Part shown: positions 22,957 through 29,808 of the stretch, in pieces
Layout: each line of letters starts with the position of its first letter
Position numbering within the stretch: the stretch's first letter is position 1
DNA from: Azoamicus viridis
GTDB taxonomy: Bacteria > Pseudomonadota > Gammaproteobacteria > UBA6186 > Azoamicaceae
Length of the DNA stretch: 64,000 nt
Reading direction: 5' to 3'
Assembly: GCA_043390165.1 (NCBI GenBank)
Contig: DAWERM010000001.1
Location: 186,001-250,000 of the forward strand
The notes under the pieces: generated by a model
The model's database searches: none
What the model saw: the letters and a program-made list of their open reading frames with translations, nothing else
What the model was told of the DNA's origin: nothing
Position numbers and translations under genes: made by a program

Positions 22957-23385
22957 ATGAAAACAATAGTAAATATTCAAATAACAAAAAAATTACAAGA
23001 TATTCCTAATAAAAATGAATTTTATAATTGGATAAGAAACACAACAAAAAAAGCATTTAATATAACTATAAAAATAGTTAGTAAAAAGGAAATAACATTT
23101 TTAAACAAAAAATACAAAAATAAAAACACAGAAACAAATGTACTAACATTTAAATATGAAGCAAATACCAATCTAATTATAGGAGATATTATCCTTTGCG
23201 CAAATGTAATAAATAAAGAGGCAGAAAAACTGAAAATTAACAAACTATTACATTGGTCACACATGACTATACATGGAACACTACATCTATTAAATTACAC
23301 CCATGAATCACTTGCAGATACTATAAATATGAAAAACTTAGAGATAAAAATTATTAAATCAATTTTTATACACAAAAAAAAATAG
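22957..23385 (+). CDS. ybeY: endoribonuclease YbeY
   Basis: Metal-dependent RNase used in 16S 3'-end maturation and ribosome quality control. The 142 residues include the metal site H-x3-H-x5-H: His 106, 110 and 116 in HGTLHLLNYTH. The usual neighbours phoH and the CBS transporter gene are absent. Its TAG stop lies within the last three bases of the antisense tRNA-Val gene. Confidence 0.93.
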   Translation: MKTIVNIQITKKLQDIPNKNEFYNWIRNTTKKAFNITIKIVSKKEITFLNKKYKNKNTETNVLTFKYEANTNLIIGDIILCANVINKEAEKLKINKLLHWSHMTIHGTLHLLNYTHESLADTINMKNLEIKIIKSIFIHKKK

Positions 23386-23454
23386 GCATGAGTGGAATCG
23401 AACCACCGACCATCACCACGTCAAGGTGACACTCTACCACTGAGCTACATGCCT
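23383..23454 (-). tRNA. tRNA-Val (anticodon GAC)
   Basis: 72 bases: acceptor AGGCATG/CATGCCT plus discriminator A, D arm AGCTCAGTGGTAGAGT, anticodon stem TCACC/GGTGA with loop TTGACGT, T arm GGTGGTTCGATTCCACT. CCA is not encoded. Its 3' end shares three bases with the ybeY stop codon on the other strand. Confidence 0.94.
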
Positions 23455-23464
23455 ATGAAAGCAA

Positions 23465-23725
23465 CTATATAGACTTTAACTTTAAATTAAAACGTCTCTT
23501 ATATCTACTAGCCTTATTCTTATGAAATAACCCCTTACCAACACTTTTATCAATTTTAGAAACCAATGACACATACTCACTAGTAGCAGCCACTCTATTC
23601 TTTTCAAACACCAATTTCAAAAATCGTTTTACGTACGTTCTAACAGCAGATAACCTACTTTTATTTATCATTCGTCTATTTTTATTTTGTCTTACTCTTT
23701 TTTCAGATTGAGATGAACTAGTCAA
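23465..23725 (-). CDS. rpsT: 30S ribosomal protein S20, TTG start
   Basis: Primary 16S-binding protein of the small subunit. The 86 residues are basic and end with the conserved KGLFHKNKASRYKRRF. There is no ATG at the front; TTG at 23725-23723 has GGAG seven bases upstream (23736-23733). E. coli rpsT also uses a UUG start, so the weak codon seems conserved and may limit S20 output. tRNA-Val follows directly. Confidence 0.93.
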   Translation of the reverse strand: MTSSSQSEKRVRQNKNRRMINKSRLSAVRTYVKRFLKLVFEKNRVAATSEYVSLVSKIDKSVGKGLFHKNKASRYKRRFNLKLKSI

Positions 23726-23732
23726 AAAAACA

Positions 23733-23736
23733 CTCC
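23733..23736 (-). promoter_or_regulatory. Shine-Dalgarno site fixing the TTG start of rpsT
   Basis: GGAG on the minus strand, 7 bases before TTG at 23725-23723. No in-frame ATG or GTG is better placed. Confidence 0.65.
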
Positions 23737-23764
23737 AGGCTTACTAACAACAATATATAACTTG

Positions 23765-23793
23765 AAGTTAACTAATAAGTTATATTATGTCAA
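23765..23793 (-). promoter_or_regulatory. putative promoter of rpsT
   Basis: A perfect -35 TTGACA (23793-23788) with a 17-base spacer and a weak -10 TAACTT (23770-23765), about 40 bases before the rpsT start. The same stretch also resembles the XerD half of a dif site (see findings). Confidence 0.4.
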
Positions 23794-23817
23794 GAAAATT
23801 TTTCTATTTTTTACAAA

Positions 23818-26049
23818 TTAAAAATATAAATATTTATTAAAATAAAACTTTAAACAACTAAACAATAAAATAAAAACAAAAAAAATAATAAATATACACT
23901 CTAAAGAATAAATACTATGCTCATCAAAAGTTATTATTTGGTAAAAAAGCACAGAAACAGAATAAGAAACCACCGTACACCATATAATAGAAAAACACGC
24001 CCAATACTTATCTAATTCTTTACTTATAGTAGCTATAACTGGAATACATGGAAAATACAATAATACAAACAATAAATAAGAAAATGCCTCAATAGGACCA
24101 CCAAATTTTCTATACATTATCTTACTAACATCTTTATCAACATAACTTGCATTAATAATATTATTATAACTATCTATAGAACTCCTTACAGATAATAAAT
24201 TTACAAAAGAACTTGCATGAATTTTCATCAATAAAGATAAACTTGTATCATTATTAACAATATCATCACAATTTTTCTTTATTTCATATCTATATAATGC
24301 ATCTAAAGTTCCAATCATAACCTCTTTAGATATAACACCACTCGTCAACGCAATTATAGCTGGCCAATTTTCATCTTTAATTCCCATCGGTTTGAAAAAA
24401 ACAACAGTCTTCTTTATAACTGAATCGAAATAAATAAAACTTAAATTTTTTTCTATAAGACCAATAAAACTTATGAATATACTAATTGGTATTATAATAC
24501 TTCCAGCTTTGCTTAAAAAGTTTCTTAAATTGGAAAAAACATAACCTAAAACAATGTTAAATCTAGGAAATCTATATAAAGGAAATTCTATTATAAGTTT
24601 AGATTCACCTTTGAAAAAAAATCTTTTAACTATTAATCCTGTAAAAACTGCAACTAAAATACCGATCAAATATAAAAAAAATATAACATTTCCACCACCA
24701 GTTCCATAAAATACTGAAACAAATACTGTATATATAGCCAATCTAGCATTGCAAGATATAAATGGCGTCATTATTATAGTTAAAACTTTCTCTCCCCTAT
24801 TATTAAAATTTCTAGTACTCAATATAGCTGGAACATTGCAACCAAACCCTATTATCATAGGGACAAAAGATTTACTAGGCAATCCTATAATACGCATCAA
24901 TTTATCTATAATAAAAGCAGCTCTTGGTACATATCCTGAATGCTCCAATAAGGATAAAAAAAAAAACATACAAGTAAGAACAGGAATAAATGACAAAACC
25001 ATATTTAACCCAGAAAAAAATCCATTTGAAAATATGCTAATCATCCAATATGGAAAACAAAAATAAATCATCAATTCTTTGACGCCTTCAATCAAAATTG
25101 CTTGACCAAAAAAATCAAAAAAATCTTTTAAAAAACTACCAACATCAATAGTAAACACGAACATAATATATATAACTAAAAAAAATAAAGGTAACGCAAA
25201 AACACGATTTAAAAAAAAATTATCTAAAATTATTGAAATTTTATTACTTATATTTTTACCTTTCAATAATCCAAGTATTTTAAATATAAAAGCATGCCTA
25301 GATTTAGCTACATAAACATCAATTTGATCTCCTGTTAAATTAAAAAATATTTTTCTTATAAAATTAATATTAATCAAATCAAATTGACTTTTTAAAAAAA
25401 AGTCACCTTCTAAAATTCGTATTAAGCTACCTTTATTAAATGCATATTTAACATTTTCTTTTAAATTATCTAAAATTTTAAAAATTAAAAAATTAAAACT
25501 ATCACTAAAATAAGAAATTTTTTTATGTCTATTATAAACGCTAATTGCTCTATAAGATTCACTAATTTTAGTAGATACAATCTCTATAATATTTTTTTTT
25601 AATAAAAAAAAATTTTCCTTGGTAAAATCAAATAAAAAAAAATTGCAACGCAAAATATTTGATAATTTAATAAGATCAAATCTGGAAACATCAATTCTAC
25701 TAAAATTAGTCAATACAATAACTATAGGAATGTCAAACTGCTCAATTAATTGAAGAGTCAAATACAACTCACTATTCAAATTTTTAACATCTATAACATT
25801 TAATATCAAATTGATATCATTATTTAATAAAAAACTAGAAATTAACTTACTTGAATCATTTGTATCACAAACACTTACCAAAGATAAACATTCAGGTAAA
25901 TTAGTAATATAAAATATCTTCTCTAACAAATTATAAGATAAACACTGTATGCTTGACGAATCAACAAACAACCCACCATTATCCATAAAAAAATCAAAAA
26001 CTCCATTTTTACTAAAACTATCTTTACCTATTAAAACAATATTACCCAT
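23818..26049 (-). CDS. feoB: ferrous iron transporter FeoB with eroded GTPase motifs
   Basis: Inner-membrane Fe(II) importer of 743 residues, near the usual length. The permease part is well kept: the gate motif GFGCNVPAILSTR (about 400) and its repeat partner MTPFISCNARLAIY are present with about ten membrane helices. The N-terminal G domain is not. In place of the P-loop GxxxxGK[ST] there is GKDSFSKNG (8-16), DxPG has become NLPE (50-53), and the NxxD site reads NFSR (115-118). The frame is intact, so the protein is probably made, but GTP binding is doubtful. feoA is 24 bases upstream. Confidence 0.92.
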   Translation of the reverse strand: MGNIVLIGKDSFSKNGVFDFFMDNGGLFVDSSSIQCLSYNLLEKIFYITNLPECLSLVSVCDTNDSSKLISSFLLNNDINLILNVIDVKNLNSELYLTLQLIEQFDIPIVIVLTNFSRIDVSRFDLIKLSNILRCNFFLFDFTKENFFLLKKNIIEIVSTKISESYRAISVYNRHKKISYFSDSFNFLIFKILDNLKENVKYAFNKGSLIRILEGDFFLKSQFDLININFIRKIFFNLTGDQIDVYVAKSRHAFIFKILGLLKGKNISNKISIILDNFFLNRVFALPLFFLVIYIMFVFTIDVGSFLKDFFDFFGQAILIEGVKELMIYFCFPYWMISIFSNGFFSGLNMVLSFIPVLTCMFFFLSLLEHSGYVPRAAFIIDKLMRIIGLPSKSFVPMIIGFGCNVPAILSTRNFNNRGEKVLTIIMTPFISCNARLAIYTVFVSVFYGTGGGNVIFFLYLIGILVAVFTGLIVKRFFFKGESKLIIEFPLYRFPRFNIVLGYVFSNLRNFLSKAGSIIIPISIFISFIGLIEKNLSFIYFDSVIKKTVVFFKPMGIKDENWPAIIALTSGVISKEVMIGTLDALYRYEIKKNCDDIVNNDTSLSLLMKIHASSFVNLLSVRSSIDSYNNIINASYVDKDVSKIMYRKFGGPIEAFSYLLFVLLYFPCIPVIATISKELDKYWACFSIIWCTVVSYSVSVLFYQIITFDEHSIYSLECIFIIFFVFILLFSCLKFYFNKYLYF

Positions 26050-26073
26050 ACAAATAAATATTTAAATCAAATT

Positions 26074-26301
26074 TTAAAATAACTTTTTCATATCAATAAT
26101 TTCTAACTCTAGTTTTCTTAAACTTAAAACATTTCCATTAAAACATAACTCTATAGGATCCCCTAATGGGGCTATACGTCCTATTAAAATAACCACACCT
26201 GGAACTAAACCTAAAGCCAGTAAATTTTGTCTATACGAAGTATGTATATTGGAACTATATTTTATAATAACAACTGCATCCCTATTTTTCAACTCAAACA
26301 T
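26074..26301 (-). CDS. feoA: FeoA-like SH3 domain protein of ferrous iron uptake
   Basis: A 75-residue cytoplasmic protein with the FeoA fold: SYRQNLLALGLVPGVVILIGRIAPLGDPIEL, partly visible at residues 22-52, the normal length and the place just before feoB. FeoA is thought to bind and help FeoB. It follows sdhB by 17 bases in the same direction, so iron uptake may be co-transcribed with the iron-sulfur enzyme succinate dehydrogenase. Confidence 0.88.
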   Translation of the reverse strand: MFELKNRDAVVIIKYSSNIHTSYRQNLLALGLVPGVVILIGRIAPLGDPIELCFNGNVLSLRKLELEIIDMKKLF

Positions 26302-26318
26302 AAAAAATAAATATTACA

Positions 26319-27023
26319 TTAAATATGACTATTAATCATTTTTAAACGTATCTCAGCTATAGCTTTGGCTGGATTTAAACCTTTAGGACACACATAAGTG
26401 CAATTCATAATTGTCCTACACCGAAACATACTATATTTGTTATCCATTTCAGACAATCTTTCTCTTGTATATGTATCTCTGCTATCATTTATAAATCTAG
26501 CACTTTGTAAACATGCAGCTGGACCTAAAAACTTATCAGGATTCCACCAATAAGATGGACATGAACTAGTGCATGAAGCACAAAGAATACACTCGTACAA
26601 TCCATCCATTTTCTTTCTATCATCAGGTGACTGCAATCTTTCTGCTTGATAATTAATAGGATCGTCATTTTGTAAAAATGGCTTAACAGTTTTATACTGA
26701 TTATAAAAATTAGTCAAATCTACAACTAAATCTCTAATAACAGGCATGCCTGGCAATGGCCTTAACACTATTCTACCTTTTAATTTGCTTAAAGGAGTTA
26801 CACAAGCAAGACCATTTTTCCCATTTATATTAATAGCATCAGAACCACAAACACCTTCTCCACATGATCTGCGAAAAGTCAGTGTTTCATCTTGTTGTTC
26901 TTTAATTGCTATCAAAGCATCTAATAGCATAACACCACTGCAATCATTTATATCTACATTATAATCTTGCATTTTATAACTTGAATCTTCTTTATAATTA
27001 TAACGATAAACTGAAATTAACAT
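26319..27023 (-). CDS. sdhB: succinate dehydrogenase iron-sulfur subunit
   Basis: Carries electrons from FAD to quinone through three clusters. The [2Fe-2S] site is CGEGVCGSD...LAC, with Asp in the third position as in E. coli. The ferredoxin-like part has CILCASCTSSCP for [4Fe-4S] and CRTIMNCTYVCPKGLNP for [3Fe-4S]. Its 234 residues match the family. It lies 8 bases after sdhA in the order sdhC-D-A-B. Confidence 0.97.
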   Translation of the reverse strand: MLISVYRYNYKEDSSYKMQDYNVDINDCSGVMLLDALIAIKEQQDETLTFRRSCGEGVCGSDAININGKNGLACVTPLSKLKGRIVLRPLPGMPVIRDLVVDLTNFYNQYKTVKPFLQNDDPINYQAERLQSPDDRKKMDGLYECILCASCTSSCPSYWWNPDKFLGPAACLQSARFINDSRDTYTRERLSEMDNKYSMFRCRTIMNCTYVCPKGLNPAKAIAEIRLKMINSHI

Positions 27024-27031
27024 AACACGCC

Positions 27032-28828
27032 CTAATATCTTCTTACTTCTGGTTGAAACGGCTTAACTATCACAGGATTCATATTGACTGGTCTATACCC
27101 TATACTATCATCTGCATAAATTAACATATGCTTAATCCAATTTTCATCATCCCTATTTGGATAATCTTCTCTAGAATGAGCCCCTCTACTTTCTATCCTT
27201 TCATTTGCAGCAATTGCTGTAGCAATAGACACTGATATTAAATTATCTAATTCTAAAGCTTCAATTCTAGCCATATTGTACGTAAGACTTTTATCAGATA
27301 ATTTAATATTTTTTACACGATCTCTCAAAATACGTAGTTTTTTCAATCCAACGCTCATATATTTGCCTGTTCTAAATACACCAAAATCATCCTGCATTAC
27401 ATTTTTCATTTCATTTCTAACTAAAGCTGTAGTATCTTCACCTGTTTTATCATTCCACTCAAAAAATCTTTTAGATGCATACTCTACATCTAAATCTTTC
27501 AAAAACTGATAATCGTCAAATTGCTTATAATTAGTAATAAAATGATCACCTGCAGCTCTACCAAAAACAATCAAATCCAAAAGAGAATTTCCACCTAATC
27601 TATTAGCTCCATGAACAGAAACACACGCACACTCACCAACTGCGTATAACCCATCAACCACTCTTTCACTACCATTCTTATTTGAATTAACAACTTGCCC
27701 AAATTTATTAGTCGGTATACCACCCATCATATAATGACACGTAGGAACAACAGGTATAGGAAATTTAACTGGATCCGTATTTGCAAAAGCTATTGCTAGT
27801 TCTCTAATCCCAGGTAAATAACTATTTATTACATCTTCCCCTAAGTGATCCAACTTTAATAAAACATGATCTTTTTTAGGTCCACACCCACGACCTTCCC
27901 TAATTTCTAAAGAAATTGATCTTGCAACAACATCTCTAGACGCTAAATCCTTAGCATTTGGAGCATACCGCTCCATAAATCTATCTCCATCAGAATTTAT
28001 CAAATAACCACCTTCTCCTCGACATCCTTCTGTAACTAAAACACCACAACCAGAAATACCAGTAGGATGAAACTGCCACATCTCAATGTCTTGAATAGGA
28101 AATCCAGCTCTTAAAACCATACCTAATCCATCACCTGTATTTATCATAGCATTCGTAGTAGACTTAAATATTTGACCACTTCCACCAGTAGCTAATATAA
28201 CACACTTTCCTTTTAGAAAACTTAACTCTCCTGTCTCTATACACAAAGATACAACACCAACAATAGTTCCACTATCAGTTTTTACTAAATCCAATGTATA
28301 CCACTCATTAAAAAACACCGTATTATACTTCAAATTTTGCTGATATAAAGTATGTAACAATGCATGACCTGTTCTATCAGCTGCAGCAGAAGTTCTAGTA
28401 GCTTGCCCACCTTTTCCAAAATTTTTAGATTGTCCACCAAATGGTCGTTGATAAATTTTCCCATTATCTAACCTAGAAAACGGTAAACCCATATGTTCCA
28501 ACTCATAAACAACTTCAGCTCCATTTCTGCACATATATTCTATACTATCTTGATCCCCTATATAATCAGACCCCTTAACAGTATCAAACATATGCCATAA
28601 CCAATTATCATCATCAACATTACCTAAAGCAGCTGTAATTCCACCTTGCGCAGAAACAGTATGAGACCTTGTAGGAAAAACTTTAGATACCAAAGCAACC
28701 CTAAATCCCCTTCTAGATAATTGTAGAGCAGCACGCATACCAGCACCACCAGCACCAACCACAACAGCATCAAATGAATGCACAGGCATTAACTTAATAT
28801 TAAATGATTTTTCAGATATCAATTTCAT
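27032..28828 (-). CDS. sdhA: succinate dehydrogenase flavoprotein subunit
   Basis: Oxidises succinate to fumarate at the inner face of the membrane. The 598 residues include the dinucleotide site VVGAGGAGMRAAL (about 24-36), the flavin-linking His in RSHTVSAQGG, the substrate loop HPTGISGCGVLVTEGCRGEGG and the VHGANRLGGNSLLD motif. All are intact. The ATG overlaps the sdhD stop in ATGA. Confidence 0.98.
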   Translation of the reverse strand: MKLISEKSFNIKLMPVHSFDAVVVGAGGAGMRAALQLSRRGFRVALVSKVFPTRSHTVSAQGGITAALGNVDDDNWLWHMFDTVKGSDYIGDQDSIEYMCRNGAEVVYELEHMGLPFSRLDNGKIYQRPFGGQSKNFGKGGQATRTSAAADRTGHALLHTLYQQNLKYNTVFFNEWYTLDLVKTDSGTIVGVVSLCIETGELSFLKGKCVILATGGSGQIFKSTTNAMINTGDGLGMVLRAGFPIQDIEMWQFHPTGISGCGVLVTEGCRGEGGYLINSDGDRFMERYAPNAKDLASRDVVARSISLEIREGRGCGPKKDHVLLKLDHLGEDVINSYLPGIRELAIAFANTDPVKFPIPVVPTCHYMMGGIPTNKFGQVVNSNKNGSERVVDGLYAVGECACVSVHGANRLGGNSLLDLIVFGRAAGDHFITNYKQFDDYQFLKDLDVEYASKRFFEWNDKTGEDTTALVRNEMKNVMQDDFGVFRTGKYMSVGLKKLRILRDRVKNIKLSDKSLTYNMARIEALELDNLISVSIATAIAANERIESRGAHSREDYPNRDDENWIKHMLIYADDSIGYRPVNMNPVIVKPFQPEVRRY

Positions 28829-29172
28829 TTAGAACCCCAAAGAATCTGCATTATACAAAAAATATAAGACAATAATAAAAAATTTACTGATAATTCTAAT
28901 AATAGTCTCAATAAAGTATTTTTTATGTAATCAGTAAGAACAATTCCTATACCAATGCTAGAATGTATTGCTAAATTAAAGGAAAATAAAACAGTTGCTA
29001 TCTTAAAATAAAAACAACTAAATAAAAAATACCAAGAATCATAATTTAACCCATTAACATGCAAATAGATTAATAGAAAAACAAAATATATAACTATAAA
29101 CAATCCACTAACTCGATGCAAAACCCAATCCTTTAACCCACTTCTCCAACCAGAATCATTAATTCTTATCAT
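28825..29172 (-). CDS. sdhD: succinate dehydrogenase membrane anchor subunit D
   Basis: Small heme b and quinone-binding anchor with three membrane helices. The probable start is ATG at 29172 (MIRINDSGWRSGLKDWVLHR), which overlaps the sdhC stop as ATGA and gives 115 residues. An ATG 13 codons earlier exists but would sit deep inside sdhC. The HSSIGIGIVLTDYIKN stretch aligns with the heme-ligand His and quinone Asp-Tyr of E. coli SdhD (H71, D82, Y83). Confidence 0.92.
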   Translation of the reverse strand: MIRINDSGWRSGLKDWVLHRVSGLFIVIYFVFLLIYLHVNGLNYDSWYFLFSCFYFKIATVLFSFNLAIHSSIGIGIVLTDYIKNTLLRLLLELSVNFLLLSYIFCIMQILWGSK

Positions 29173-29534
29173 ATTAATATACTCAAAATAATTAAAAAAC
29201 ATACAAAACATAAAAAAATTATTGACATATTTTTACTAGAAGATTTACTTTCAAAAAATCCAAAATCCATAATAATATGTTTTATACCAAATAACATATG
29301 ATATATAAATGACAAAAATATAAAAAAAATAAATACTTTTAAATGTAACTGAGAAATTAAAGACTTAGCTAAAACAAAAGAACTATTAGATTGTAAAGAT
29401 AATCTAAAAAAATAAAAAATCACCGGAGTAGATAAAAAAATAAAAACACCCGTAATTCTATGAATTATAGAAGTTATAGCTGTTACAGGATAATCAATTA
29501 AAAATAAATTTAAATATATATGTTTAGACTTCAC
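29169..29534 (-). CDS. sdhC: succinate dehydrogenase cytochrome b subunit C, GTG start
   Basis: Heme b anchor subunit. The protein has three helices, the N-terminal helix motif SIIHRITGVFIFLS and YHMLFGIKHIIMDFG, whose first or second His corresponds to the heme ligand of E. coli SdhC. No ATG is available; GTG codons at 29546, 29543 and 29534 are in frame. I choose 29534 because GAAGAG/GGTG lie upstream of it at workable spacing, and it gives MKSKHIYLNLFLIDYP, similar in length to known SdhC. It opens the sdhCDAB operon. Confidence 0.9.
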   Translation of the reverse strand: MKSKHIYLNLFLIDYPVTAITSIIHRITGVFIFLSTPVIFYFFRLSLQSNSSFVLAKSLISQLHLKVFIFFIFLSFIYHMLFGIKHIIMDFGFFESKSSSKNMSIIFLCFVCFLIILSILI

Positions 29535-29602
29535 AATAAGCACCACTCTTCAAATACGAAATACCAATTATTTATTTTAATATACTAACATATAAGTAAC
29601 GT

Positions 29603-29624
29603 TATAACAATTTTAATTGTTATA
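29603..29624. promoter_or_regulatory. 22-base inverted repeat upstream of sdhC
   Basis: Arms TATAACAATT and AATTGTTATA are exact complements around a TT centre. It lies 69 bases before sdhC in the divergent sdhC/aceE gap, which would suit an operator. The outer bases ATAACA...TGTTAT recur in the palindrome before nirK (40206-40220). Confidence 0.4.
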
Positions 29625-29710
29625 CATTGAATGCATATAAACAAGAATCATAAATAAATATACCTAATAAAAAAACAAAATAAATACATTCGTTCTAATA
29701 AATAATACTA

Positions 29711-29722
29711 TATGTTAACATA
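29711..29722. promoter_or_regulatory. TATGTTAACATA palindrome upstream of aceE
   Basis: Perfect 12-base palindrome, 87 bases before aceE. Its inner ten bases match 22889-22898. Possible operator; unproven. Confidence 0.3.
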
Positions 29723-29808
29723 AACAATTAAACTTCAAATTCTATTACTATATTATTTTTACTTAAATGACAAAAATCTAACAACATAAAAATCTCATTG
29801 GAGTCAAT

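Noticed and set aside
23818..26049. feoB as a pseudogene
   Set aside because: The frame is intact for 743 codons and the membrane gate motifs are conserved; only the G-domain motifs are altered.
29173..29211. Upstream ATG of sdhD at 29211
   Set aside because: Would overlap sdhC by 43 bases; ATG at 29172 forms the ATGA overlap used elsewhere here and gives the normal SdhD N-terminus.
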